From NCBI GenBank assembly GCA_902517885.1, contig CABYDZ010000006.1, positions 1 through 55,195 of the forward strand: a DNA stretch of 55,195 bases, in the 5' to 3' direction. This stretch comes from an uncultured Pelagibacteraceae bacterium. Lineage in GTDB: Bacteria > Pseudomonadota > Alphaproteobacteria > Pelagibacterales > AG-422-B15. Below the pieces are notes generated by a model. That model saw nothing but the letters and a program-made list of their open reading frames with translations, searched no databases and had not been told where the DNA came from. This document shows, in pieces, positions 8,553 through 17,001 of this stretch (position 1 is the first letter of the stretch; the number at the start of each line of letters is the position of its first letter). Made by a program: the position numbers and the translations under genes.

Positions 8553-9668
8553 TTATAATTCGCTTAGTAATTTTGTCTCGATTATATCAATGCCGTAAGC
8601 CTCCAAGCCAATGAATTTCCATTCGGTGTTTGTTAGAAGTATCATTTCTTTTACACCTAACTCAGATAGAATCTGAGCACCCATACCATAAATTCTTAGT
8701 TCATCTTTTTCATTTTCAGATTTATTGTCACCGTAAGATGAGTTGGTAATAAGTCTGTTTATAATGGATTTACCACTATCTCTTATTAAAACTAGTATTC
8801 CCCTTTCATGCTCTTGTATGATCTCTACGCTCTTATTTAATGAAGCATCATCGCTGCCATACTCACCAAATAGATTATCAAAATAATCAGTCACATGTAC
8901 TCTAACCATTACTGGCATTCCATTATCAATGTTTCCCTTCGATAAAACTATTTGTTCAGTATTATCAAATAAGGACTCATAAATTTTGATGTCAAATTCA
9001 TAATTAGATTTAATTTTTACTTTTGAGTCGTGGATCTTTTTTACAAACTTATCTTTATCTCTTCTGTAGGCTATTAAATCAACAATTCGCCCAATCTTAA
9101 TATTATGATATTTTGAAAATTCAATCAAATCTGGAATCCTAGCCATTGTCCCATCGTCATTCATAATCTCACAAATTACACCTGCTGGTATATTTCCACT
9201 AAGCCTAGCTAAATCTACGGATGCTTCGGTATGACCTGCTCTCACCAATACCCCTCCATCACGAGCTACTAGGGGAAATACATGACCAGGACTCATAATA
9301 TCATCTTTAGTCATATTTTTATTTATTGCGGCTTGAATTGTTTTAGCTCTGTCCTGAGCAGAAATACCAGTTGTAACGCCTTCTTTTGCTTCTATTGAAA
9401 CTGTAAATGCCGTTGAGTCCCTCGTTTCATTGTTTTGAGACATTAATGGCAAATCTAATTGTTTAACTCTTTCTTCTGTCAAAGAAAGACATATAAGACC
9501 CCTTCCATATTTGGCCATAAAATTTACTGCTTTATCATCAGTTTTTTCAGCAGGGATTATTAAATCGCCTTCATTCTCACGGTCTTCATCATCGACCATA
9601 ATCACCATCTTGCCAGCTCTTTGGTCTTCAATTATTTCCTCTATAGAAGATATAAATTCCTTATTCAT
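8553..9668 (-). CDS. ribB: 3,4-dihydroxy-2-butanone-4-phosphate synthase with degenerate GTP cyclohydrolase II domain (RibBX type)
   Basis: Residues 1 to about 205 form a complete RibB domain: DDEDRENEGD at 26-35, RAGHTEASVDLARL at 142-155, and EIMNDDGTMAR at 166-176. It converts ribulose 5-phosphate to the four-carbon riboflavin precursor. Residues about 210-371 align with GTP cyclohydrolase II, but the zinc-ligand stretch that should read like RCDCGxQL is EYGSDDASLNKS (residues 268-279) with no Cys. GTP cyclohydrolase activity is therefore very unlikely. Such RibBX proteins are known in Proteobacteria. A separate RibA should be encoded elsewhere. Confidence 0.93.
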   Translation of the reverse strand: MNKEFISSIEEIIEDQRAGKMVIMVDDEDRENEGDLIIPAEKTDDKAVNFMAKYGRGLICLSLTEERVKQLDLPLMSQNNETRDSTAFTVSIEAKEGVTTGISAQDRAKTIQAAINKNMTKDDIMSPGHVFPLVARDGGVLVRAGHTEASVDLARLSGNIPAGVICEIMNDDGTMARIPDLIEFSKYHNIKIGRIVDLIAYRRDKDKFVKKIHDSKVKIKSNYEFDIKIYESLFDNTEQIVLSKGNIDNGMPVMVRVHVTDYFDNLFGEYGSDDASLNKSVEIIQEHERGILVLIRDSGKSIINRLITNSSYGDNKSENEKDELRIYGMGAQILSELGVKEMILLTNTEWKFIGLEAYGIDIIETKLLSEL

Positions 9669-9685
9669 TTTTAAGTTTATTTTTA

Positions 9686-10273
9686 CTAATTTTTCGTAAC
9701 ATATCTTGCTAACATATCAACTTCAAGGTTTATTCTGTCACCTATTTTCAATCCTTTTAGATTAGTATTCAACCATGTGAAGGGAATAATGTTGATGACA
9801 ATAAAATTATTTTTGACTTGATTTACAGTTAACGAAATTCCATTTATTGAAACAGATCCTTTTTTTGCAATAAATTTTTTAATCTTCTTCGAAATTTCTA
9901 ACTTTATTTCATGTGAGTCTCCTACTTTTTTAATGCTGATCAATGTCGAAGTATCATCAACGTGACCAAATACAAAGTGGCCACTGATTTCATCACCTAC
10001 ACGCAAAGATTTCTCAATATTTATTTCATCACCTTTTTTAATTGCATTAAAGTTTGAACAGTTGATTGTCTCTTGAGAAACATCAAAAGAGAGCTGGGTG
10101 TATTTTTTTTTCTTTTTCTTACTTATCACAGTAAGGCAAATACCATTACAACATACTGAGCTACCTTTTTTTATATCTTTGTATTTAAGGTTTGTATCTA
10201 ACACTAATCTGAAATCTTTTTGTTTCTCAAACTTAAAAACAAAACCCTTATTTTCAATAATTCCTGAAAACAT
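9686..10273 (-). CDS. ribE: Riboflavin synthase alpha chain
   Basis: Dismutates two lumazine molecules to riboflavin. The protein has 195 residues with the internal two-fold repeat of the family: MFSGIIENKG opens repeat one and GDEISGHFVFGHVD opens repeat two. It also has NGICLTVISK in the first half and the matching NGISLTVNQVKNN in the second. It lies in the order ribD-ribE-ribBX-ribH with short spacers, so the four are probably one transcript. Confidence 0.95.
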   Translation of the reverse strand: MFSGIIENKGFVFKFEKQKDFRLVLDTNLKYKDIKKGSSVCCNGICLTVISKKKKKKYTQLSFDVSQETINCSNFNAIKKGDEINIEKSLRVGDEISGHFVFGHVDDTSTLISIKKVGDSHEIKLEISKKIKKFIAKKGSVSINGISLTVNQVKNNFIVINIIPFTWLNTNLKGLKIGDRINLEVDMLARYVTKN

Positions 10274-10278
10274 TTAAA

Positions 10279-11364
10279 TTACCCCTTTCTATATACAGTT
10301 AGAATATCGTTTCCATAATTTTTGCTTTCTAAATGAACAAAGTTCTTTGTATATTTCATATTACTGACTCCCATATCTGACACCGCATCCACTCCACCTT
10401 TGCCAATTATTTTACTAGCTCTGAACCATTGAATCTCATTAACATAATTATTTTTTAACAACGAACCGCTTAAATGTGAGCCTCCTTCAACAAGAATTCT
10501 CATGTATCCGAGATTTGTAATTTTATTTAATATTTCTCTTAAAGATAATTCTGAGCCTTTTTTACTTACTTTTATGTACTTAATATTTTTTTTATTTAAT
10601 TTCGATCTTTTTTTTCCATCAGAATAAAATACAAATACATTTCTTGAATGATTAGAAAATATTTTATAATGATTTGGTATACTCATAGTACTATCAAGAA
10701 GAAATAAATCAGGCGAAGAACCTTCAAGTCCGCTTAGTCTGCAATCTAATGTAGGATTGTCCACTTCAATTGTTCCTCTCCCTACTAACATGCAATCATT
10801 CAGTGCTCGCAGCATATGGCCATGTTGTCTTGAAACTGAGTTTGTGATCCATTTACTTTTTTTTGATTTTGTAGCAATCTTACCATCTGCAGTTGATGCG
10901 ATTTTAAGTGTTATATGCGGTCGATTATTATTTAATGAGTTAAAGAAAACTTTATTAATATATCTTGTTTGTTTGCCAAAATTTTTAACAATAACTTTTA
11001 TTTTTCTTTTCCTAAGCTTTTTTATAGATTTGCCTTTAACCAGTGCATTTTTGTCGATTTCTGAAATAAATACTTTTGAAAATTTATATTTTATTATCTT
11101 ATCTACACAAGGTGGATTTCTTCCGACATGACAGCAAGGCTCTAGAGTTGTAAATATAGATGCTCCTTCTAATTGCTTTTTATTTCTAACTTGATTTATC
11201 GCATGAACTTCGGCATGTGGAGAGCCATTTTTTTGCGTCCAGCCTCTTGCAATAATAGTTTTGTCTTTTACAATTATTGCTCCAACAGGTGGATTTGGGC
11301 AGGTAGAACCAATAGCTCTTTGAGCCATTCTCTCTGCCAGCTGCATATAGTCGACAATTTTCAA
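10279..11364 (-). CDS. ribD: Bifunctional pyrimidine deaminase/reductase RibD
   Basis: Residues 1 to about 145 form the zinc deaminase domain: His50-Ala-Glu52, then PCCHVGRNPPC with Cys77 and Cys86 as ligands. Residues about 148-361 are the NADPH reductase domain (RPHITLKIASTADGKIA, WITNSVSRQHGHMLRA, VGRGTIEVDNPTL, ILVEGGSHLSGSLL). The longest frame begins at TTG (11364). An ATG six codons later (11346) is an alternative, and both leave the domain intact. It follows nrdR by 8 bp. Confidence 0.94.
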   Translation of the reverse strand: MKIVDYMQLAERMAQRAIGSTCPNPPVGAIIVKDKTIIARGWTQKNGSPHAEVHAINQVRNKKQLEGASIFTTLEPCCHVGRNPPCVDKIIKYKFSKVFISEIDKNALVKGKSIKKLRKRKIKVIVKNFGKQTRYINKVFFNSLNNNRPHITLKIASTADGKIATKSKKSKWITNSVSRQHGHMLRALNDCMLVGRGTIEVDNPTLDCRLSGLEGSSPDLFLLDSTMSIPNHYKIFSNHSRNVFVFYSDGKKRSKLNKKNIKYIKVSKKGSELSLREILNKITNLGYMRILVEGGSHLSGSLLKNNYVNEIQWFRASKIIGKGGVDAVSDMGVSNMKYTKNFVHLESKNYGNDILTVYRKG

Positions 11365-11372
11365 TTAAATAC

Positions 11373-11831
11373 CTATTCGTTATTTGACGAGATAACTCCA
11401 ATAAACTCCTCAAAGTCTTTAGCTTCTCTGAAATTTTTATACACAGATGCAAACCTCACATACGCGACAGGATCTATACTTTGCAAGCCCTCCATTACGA
11501 TTTCACCGACAACATCTGAAGCTATTTCAGCTTCACCTAGACTTTCAACTCTTCTAACTATTCCGCTAATCATGCGATCAACTCTTTCAGACTCTACTGG
11601 CCTTTTTCTTAACGCGATTTGAACTGACCTCTCTAATTTATCTCTATCAAAGGGAACTTTTTTACCAGATTTTTTTATAACAGTTAATTCACGCAACTGT
11701 ATTCTCTCAAATGTTGTAAATCTAGCTCCGCACGCAGAGCAAAACCTTCTTCTTCTAATAGCAGAATTGTCTTCTGTAGACCTAGAGTCTTTAACCTGAG
11801 TATCTTCATTCCCACAAAATGGACATTTCAT
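11373..11831 (-). CDS. nrdR: Transcriptional repressor NrdR
   Basis: A regulator of ribonucleotide reductase genes that senses ATP/dATP. The 152-residue protein has a zinc ribbon with Cys3, Cys6, Cys31 and Cys34 ([10 protein letters not shown], then [18 protein letters not shown]) and an ATP-cone domain ([19 protein letters not shown] to [14 protein letters not shown]). No ribonucleotide reductase gene or NrdR-box target is visible in this window. It lies between glyA and ribD, a common alphaproteobacterial order. Confidence 0.96.
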   Translation of the reverse strand: MKCPFCGNEDTQVKDSRSTEDNSAIRRRRFCSACGARFTTFERIQLRELTVIKKSGKKVPFDRDKLERSVQIALRKRPVESERVDRMISGIVRRVESLGEAEIASDVVGEIVMEGLQSIDPVAYVRFASVYKNFREAKDFEEFIGVISSNNE

Positions 11832-11838
11832 AAAAAAC

Positions 11839-13101
11839 CTAACTATAAATTGGAAACTCTTTGCACAAATTAATTACTTTTTCTTTTACAGCTTTTTCTA
11901 CATTGCTGTTATCAGTTGGATTGCTTTTTAAGCCAACAAGTGTTTCAAGTATTAGTTCGCCTACAAGCTTAAACTCATTTTCCTTAAACCCTCTTGTTGT
12001 TGCAGCTGGTGTTCCAAGTCTAATGCCCGATGTAATTTTAGGTGGCTTCGGGTCTTTTGGTATTCCATTTTTATTACATGTTATATTTGCTGCTTCCAAA
12101 CTAGTTTGAGCAGAATCACCTGTTAAATCCATTGGAGTTAAATCTACTAGAATTAAATGGGTATCAGTTCCACCAGAAACAATCTTTAATCCTCCGCTAA
12201 CAAGAGTATCACTTAATATCTTGGCGTTTGTTATTACTTGTTTAATATATTCCTTAAATTCTGGTTTTAGTGCTTCGCCAAAAGCTACAGCTTTACCAGC
12301 AATTACATGCATCAATGGGCCGCCTTGATAACCAGGAAATACTGCAGAATTAAATTTTTTACCCAACTCTAAATTGTTTGATAAAATCATTCCTCCTCTT
12401 GCTCCTCGAATAGTCTTATGAGTAGTAGAAGTTACTACATCTGCATATTCTAATGGATTTGGATACTCCTCGGCAGCAACAAGGCCTGAAAAATGAGCCA
12501 TATCTACATGAAGAAATGCACCAACATGATCACAAATCTCTCTAAATTTTTTAAAATCTATAATTCTTGAATAAGCACTTCCTCCAGCAATAATAATTTT
12601 TGGGTTGTGTTCTTTTGCTAACCTTTCAACTTCATCATAGTCAATTAGCCCATTGTCTTCTAAGCCGTATTGTACAGCATTAAACCACTTACCAGACATA
12701 GACGGGGCAGAACCGTGTGTTAAATGTCCTCCGGCGTCTAAACTCATTCCAAGAATAGTATCTCCTGGCTTAATTAGAGCTAGCATAACTGCTCCATTTG
12801 CCTGGGCACCCGAATGAGGCTGAACATTTGCATATTCACACTTGTATAATTTTTGAAGTCTTTTTATTGCAAGGTCTTCAGCAATATCAACGAATTCACA
12901 CCCTCCATAGTATCGAGAACTAGCATAGCCTTCCGCATACTTATTTGTCATTATGGAACCTTGGGCTTCAAGAACAGCTTTAGAAACTATATTTTCAGAA
13001 GCAATCAATTCAATCTGATTTTGCTGCCTATCTAGCTCAAGGTTAATTGCCTTGTGAATTTCATTATCAATATCTTTAAGTGGTGAAGAAAAAAAACTCA
13101 T
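11839..13101 (-). CDS. glyA: Serine hydroxymethyltransferase
   Basis: Interconverts serine and glycine and supplies methylene-tetrahydrofolate. The 420-residue protein has the normal length. Signatures are [14 protein letters not shown], the N-terminal [28 protein letters not shown], and the PLP lysine in [16 protein letters not shown]. The end of the protein carries [14 protein letters not shown]. It lies between rpiB and nrdR with 7-8 bp spacers. Confidence 0.97.
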   Translation of the reverse strand: MSFFSSPLKDIDNEIHKAINLELDRQQNQIELIASENIVSKAVLEAQGSIMTNKYAEGYASSRYYGGCEFVDIAEDLAIKRLQKLYKCEYANVQPHSGAQANGAVMLALIKPGDTILGMSLDAGGHLTHGSAPSMSGKWFNAVQYGLEDNGLIDYDEVERLAKEHNPKIIIAGGSAYSRIIDFKKFREICDHVGAFLHVDMAHFSGLVAAEEYPNPLEYADVVTSTTHKTIRGARGGMILSNNLELGKKFNSAVFPGYQGGPLMHVIAGKAVAFGEALKPEFKEYIKQVITNAKILSDTLVSGGLKIVSGGTDTHLILVDLTPMDLTGDSAQTSLEAANITCNKNGIPKDPKPPKITSGIRLGTPAATTRGFKENEFKLVGELILETLVGLKSNPTDNSNVEKAVKEKVINLCKEFPIYS

Positions 13102-13109
13102 TTTATATG

Positions 13110-13547
13110 TTATCCTATTTTATTAATCCTAGTAATGTGACGACTTCCCTCAAATTCTGTATTTATAAATGTGTCGACACAACTAATAGCTGTACTTTCA
13201 TCTATCACTCTTGCTCCTAAAGTCAAAATATTTGCATCGTTATGGGCTCTTGCAAGTCTAGTTATTTCGTTATTGTAGCAAAGTGCCGCTCTAATTCCTG
13301 GTTTTTTATTGGCTGCCATTGACATTCCTTGGCCAGAACCACAAATCAATATTCCCATATTCACAGTTTGGTTGGAAATGTCTGAAGCAACTTTCTCTGC
13401 AAAATCTGGATAGTCTACGGGTTCATTCTGTTCAGGCCCTCTATCAATAACTTCAATATTTTTTGCCTTTAGAAAATTAACTACTTTATCTTTCATATCA
13501 TAACCTGCGTGATCTGAAGCTATAGATATTATTATATTTTCGTTCAT
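13110..13547 (-). CDS. rpiB: Ribose-5-phosphate isomerase B
   Basis: Interconverts ribose 5-phosphate and ribulose 5-phosphate; the latter is the substrate of RibB in the same run. The 145-residue protein has the RpiB/LacAB pattern: [23 protein letters not shown], and [20 protein letters not shown], followed by [18 protein letters not shown]. It appears to be the first gene of the rpiB-glyA-nrdR-rib-nusB run. Confidence 0.95.
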   Translation of the reverse strand: MNENIIISIASDHAGYDMKDKVVNFLKAKNIEVIDRGPEQNEPVDYPDFAEKVASDISNQTVNMGILICGSGQGMSMAANKKPGIRAALCYNNEITRLARAHNDANILTLGARVIDESTAISCVDTFINTEFEGSRHITRINKIG

Positions 13548-13557
13548 GTTGATCAGT

Positions 13558-13586
13558 ATTAAACAAAATATACTAAATGTTGTAAA
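13558..13586 (-). promoter_or_regulatory. Weak promoter candidate before rpiB
   Basis: TTTACA (13586-13581) and TTTAAT (13563-13558) on the minus strand are 17 bp apart, each one mismatch from consensus. The predicted start of transcription is only a few bases before the rpiB ATG at 13547, so the mRNA would be nearly leaderless. The match includes a mismatch at the important second -10 base and lies in A+T-rich DNA. Confidence 0.28.
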
Positions 13587-13601
13587 TAGAAATTGATAGA
13601 C

Positions 13602-14354
13602 TTATTTCCATAATGACCTTTTTATAAGTACGTCCTTCAGTAATTGTGGACGATCTGTCATGATTCCATCCACTCCATAATCAATAAGTTGGTTCATCTG
13701 ACTTTCATCATTAATCGTCCAGACATGTATTTTTTTTCCAAGGCTATGAGCGTGAGATACAAAAGACTTAGATACAATCTGAAAACCAAAATAAAACATT
13801 GGTATTTGCAAACAAGGAATATTGTTCTTAAAAAATGGCAACATACTGTCTAAATAAAATATTATTGTTTCTTGCTTTGTCATTGATGTGCATAGTTGGT
13901 CGCCACATGAATTTCTTAATAAATTAATTTTATTTGTACTAAATGATCCAATGCAAAAACGATCCAATTTTTTTTTATTCGATTTAAGTGCCTTTATTAA
14001 AAGGTATGCAGCAAGTGTTGATTTTGGTTCTATATTAAAATTCAAATGTGGCCATGAAATTAACGCTTCATCCAAAAGTGGCACATGGTGATCATCAAAT
14101 ATTTTTATTTTTTTTATTTCTTCATATTCTAATTGATTAATTTTTGTCTGTAGACCACAAATCCTACTTAAATCTTCATCATGGAAAATGACAAGCTTTC
14201 CATCCTTAGTTTCTCTAACATCAGTTTCAATATAATCGTATCCAATAGAAATACACTTATCAAAAGCATCAAGAGTATTTTCCCTATTTTCCAATGATCC
14301 TCCTCTATGAGCAAAGGGAGTAAATTTATGATTGTTTAAAAACTTAAAAGACAT
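13602..14354 (-). CDS. Glycerophosphodiester phosphodiesterase (first of two)
   Basis: Hydrolyses glycerophosphodiesters to glycerol 3-phosphate and an alcohol. The 250-residue TIM-barrel protein has the GDPD catalytic set: His16-Arg17 (FAHRGGSLENRENT), Glu43 and Asp45 (YIETDVRET), and His58-Asp59 (VIFHDEDLSR). The C-terminal segment HVWTINDESQMNQLIDYGVDGIMTD is typical. There is no signal peptide, so a cytoplasmic role in lipid turnover or on imported substrates is likely. It starts 14 bp from the divergent DUF1295 gene. Confidence 0.92.
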   Translation of the reverse strand: MSFKFLNNHKFTPFAHRGGSLENRENTLDAFDKCISIGYDYIETDVRETKDGKLVIFHDEDLSRICGLQTKINQLEYEEIKKIKIFDDHHVPLLDEALISWPHLNFNIEPKSTLAAYLLIKALKSNKKKLDRFCIGSFSTNKINLLRNSCGDQLCTSMTKQETIIFYLDSMLPFFKNNIPCLQIPMFYFGFQIVSKSFVSHAHSLGKKIHVWTINDESQMNQLIDYGVDGIMTDRPQLLKDVLIKRSLWK

Positions 14355-14368
14355 ATATATGTTTTCTT

Positions 14369-15142
14369 ATGATTGAAAATTTACTTATTATATTAAGCTT
14401 CAATTTTATAGTCATTACTATTCTATGGCTATCATCGTTAAAAACAAGACGGGCTGATTTTATTGATATTTATTGGGGTCCAAGTTTCTTCTTTTCAACA
14501 GCTATTATTTATTTCTTAGATAATGATTATTCCCTTCCAAAAATTATTGTCTTGTCCCTTGTTGGCCTGTGGGGATTAAGATTGGGTATTTATTTATTCT
14601 CAAGAAATATAAGAAAGTCTGAAGATATTAGATACGTTAAGATAAGAGAGTACAGAGGTGATTTTGGTCTTTTTTATACAGCATATTTAATACAAGTTAT
14701 TTTAATTTGTATTGTATCTTTCCCAATGCAAAGTCTCAGTATGGCCCCAAATAACTTAGATCTGAATGTATTTGGTGTCATTGCAATAATTATAGCACTT
14801 CTTGGTATAATAATTGAAACTATATCTGATATTCAACTAACAAAATTTAAATCTGAAAAAAATAATAAAGATAAACTTATGGATAAAGGTCTGTGGTTTT
14901 ATTCGAGGCATCCAAATTATTTTGGCGATAGTGTATTTTGGTGGGGTATCTCTTTATTTTGTTTTAGTATTTCTTACAATTTATTAATATTTATATCTCC
15001 CATTATCATGACGTACCTATTGTTAAAAGTTTCTGGAGTAAGTTTACTTGAAAAAACTATTGCAAAGAAAAAAGAAGGTTATGATAACTATATTAAATCA
15101 ACTAGTTCTTTTATAATACTGCCAAAAAAAAATATAAAATGA
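14369..15142 (+). CDS. DUF1295 membrane protein (steroid 5-alpha-reductase-like fold)
   Basis: A 257-residue protein with about six or seven membrane segments. The conserved C-terminal block is LMDKGLWFYSRHPNYFGDSVFWWGISLF, diagnostic for DUF1295 and related to the SRHPNY motif of isoprenylcysteine methyltransferases and steroid reductases. GLWGLRLGIYLFSRN lies near residue 70. The substrate is unknown. The stop overlaps the hemB start (ATGATGA at 15139-15145), implying coupled translation, although no functional link to heme synthesis is known. Confidence 0.85.
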   Translation: MIENLLIILSFNFIVITILWLSSLKTRRADFIDIYWGPSFFFSTAIIYFLDNDYSLPKIIVLSLVGLWGLRLGIYLFSRNIRKSEDIRYVKIREYRGDFGLFYTAYLIQVILICIVSFPMQSLSMAPNNLDLNVFGVIAIIIALLGIIIETISDIQLTKFKSEKNNKDKLMDKGLWFYSRHPNYFGDSVFWWGISLFCFSISYNLLIFISPIIMTYLLLKVSGVSLLEKTIAKKKEGYDNYIKSTSSFIILPKKNIK

Positions 15143-16149
15143 TGAAAGAGAGTATCTTAAAATTTCCAAGTACTAGACTCAGAAGGAACAGGCAGTCTAG
15201 CTGGATTAGAAATTTGGTTGAAGAGCATTCATTAACATCTAATGATCTAATTTGGCCAGTTTTCATATGTGAAGGGGGAAATAAAAAAGAAGAGATTAAA
15301 TCTATGCCTAATGTCTATAGATATTCAATAGATAATCTAAATGAAGTGAAAGATATTGCGGAAAGTCAAAATATAAATTTAATTGCTCTTTTTCCCTATA
15401 CCCCTGAAGAACTCAAATCTAATGATGGTAAAGAGGCATTAAATCCTGAAAATCTAGTTTGTAGGTCTATAGATCAATTATCAAGATCAAACAAAAGTTT
15501 TGGATTAATGTGTGACGTGGCACTTGATCCCTATACTGATCATGGACATGATGGTTTAATAAATGACAGTGGAAAAATACTTAATGATGAAACAAATAAA
15601 TTACTTGTAAAACAAGCACTGCTTTATGCAGAATGTGGGGCTGATGTTATTGCTCCATCTGACATGATGGACGGAAGAATAGGGATGATACGAAATCAAC
15701 TAGAAAAAAACGATTTTCAAGATACCTTAATACTTTCGTACGCCGCAAAATATGCATCTGCTATGTATTCACCATTCAGAGATGCTGTAGGCTCTTCAAA
15801 CAGCCTTAAATCAGATAAAAAAACTTACCAAATGAATATAAATAACTCTGACGAGGCAATCAGAGAAGCCTCTATGGACATTAGTGAAGGCGCAGATATA
15901 TTGATGGTAAAGCCAGGGATAAGTTATTTAGATATAATTTATAGAATTAAGCATGAGCTAAATTTTCCAACTTTTGCCTACCAAGTATCTGGTGAATATA
16001 GCTTGATTAAACTCGCTGCAGAAAAAAGTTTGGTTGATGAGAAAGCGGTGGTCCTTGAGCAGCTTGCTTCTTTTAAAAGAGCTGGAGCTGATGCTATAAT
16101 TACTTACTTTGCTCCTGAAGTTTCAAAGTTTATTAAATTAACTGAGTAA
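15139..16149 (+). CDS. hemB: Delta-aminolevulinic acid dehydratase (porphobilinogen synthase)
   Basis: Condenses two 5-aminolevulinate molecules to porphobilinogen. The 336-residue protein has Schiff-base lysines at Lys204 (YAAKYASAMYSPFRDA) and Lys258 (LMVKPGISYLD). The active-site metal loop is CDVALDPYTDHGHDG (125-139): it has the Asp-rich, magnesium-dependent form rather than the three-cysteine zinc form of E. coli. Two tandem ATGs (15139, 15142) could serve as the start. The 3' end overlaps the convergent gene by 12 bp. Confidence 0.97.
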   Translation: MMKESILKFPSTRLRRNRQSSWIRNLVEEHSLTSNDLIWPVFICEGGNKKEEIKSMPNVYRYSIDNLNEVKDIAESQNINLIALFPYTPEELKSNDGKEALNPENLVCRSIDQLSRSNKSFGLMCDVALDPYTDHGHDGLINDSGKILNDETNKLLVKQALLYAECGADVIAPSDMMDGRIGMIRNQLEKNDFQDTLILSYAAKYASAMYSPFRDAVGSSNSLKSDKKTYQMNINNSDEAIREASMDISEGADILMVKPGISYLDIIYRIKHELNFPTFAYQVSGEYSLIKLAAEKSLVDEKAVVLEQLASFKRAGADAIITYFAPEVSKFIKLTE

Positions 16150-17001
16150 TCTTTTTACTAAACTTGATGTATCAAAATTATTACCACCCATATTTTGTAC
16201 ATCTTTATAGAATTCATCAACAATCTTTGTAATTTCTAAATCAATGCCAAATTTTTTGGCTTCATCAAATGCGATTGATAAATCCTTTCTCATTAAATCG
16301 ACCGCGAATCCAAAATCAAATTTATTTTCAGACATTGTCATAAATCTATTATCCATTTGCCAAGATTGGGCTGCTCCAGAGGAAATAACATCCAAAACAT
16401 CCTCTGGATTAAGTTTAGTTTGCTTCATAAAATAAATTGATTCTGAAAGGCCCTGCACTAAACCAGCTATACAAATTTGATTAATAATTTTAGTTAATTG
16501 TCCTGAACCTGATGACCCCATGTACTTTCTTTTTTTTCCATAAACCTCAAAAATGCTCTCACTTTTGTTAAATGCATTTTTATCTCCTCCTACCATGATA
16601 CTTAATTGTCCCTTTTCAGCACCCAACTGACCACCAGAGATTGGCGCATCTAGAAAAAAAGCTTCTTTTTCTTTGAATTTAAGTTCAAGCTCTTGGACAA
16701 TTTTTGGTGAAACCGTGGAATGATCAATAAAAATAGTATTTTTTCTAATTACATTAAAACATCCAGTGTCGTTTGAAGTAATCTCTCTCAGATCATCATC
16801 GTTACCGATACATGAAATAATGAAATCAAATTTTTCATCAAGCTGGTTAAGGTTATCTACTGCATTTCCTCCATACTTTTTTTTCCAAATGCTGATTTTT
16901 TCCTTAGATCTATTGTATACAGAAACCTCATATTTCTCTGATAGGAAGCCAGCCATTGGAAATCCCATCTTTCCAATTCCAATAAACAAAATTTTATACA
17001 T
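16138..17001 (-). CDS. 3-hydroxyisobutyrate dehydrogenase-family NAD(P) oxidoreductase
   Basis: A beta-hydroxyacid dehydrogenase of 287 residues. The N-terminal Rossmann motif is ILFIGIGKMGFPMAGFL, the substrate-binding signature is FLDAPISGGQLGAEKGQLS, and the catalytic Lys is in GSGQLTKIINQICIAG (about residue 170). The exact substrate (3-hydroxyisobutyrate, tartronate semialdehyde or similar) cannot be read from sequence. The start overlaps the upstream PuuB-like gene by 8 bp, which suggests cotranscription and perhaps a shared catabolic role. Confidence 0.9.
   Translation of the reverse strand: MYKILFIGIGKMGFPMAGFLSEKYEVSVYNRSKEKISIWKKKYGGNAVDNLNQLDEKFDFIISCIGNDDDLREITSNDTGCFNVIRKNTIFIDHSTVSPKIVQELELKFKEKEAFFLDAPISGGQLGAEKGQLSIMVGGDKNAFNKSESIFEVYGKKRKYMGSSGSGQLTKIINQICIAGLVQGLSESIYFMKQTKLNPEDVLDVISSGAAQSWQMDNRFMTMSENKFDFGFAVDLMRKDLSIAFDEAKKFGIDLEITKIVDEFYKDVQNMGGNNFDTSSLVKRLLS

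Noticed and set aside
11173-11622. 149-residue plus-strand frame crossing the ribD-nrdR junction
   Set aside because: It runs antisense to two conserved genes with intact motifs, and has no recognisable domain or ribosome-binding site.
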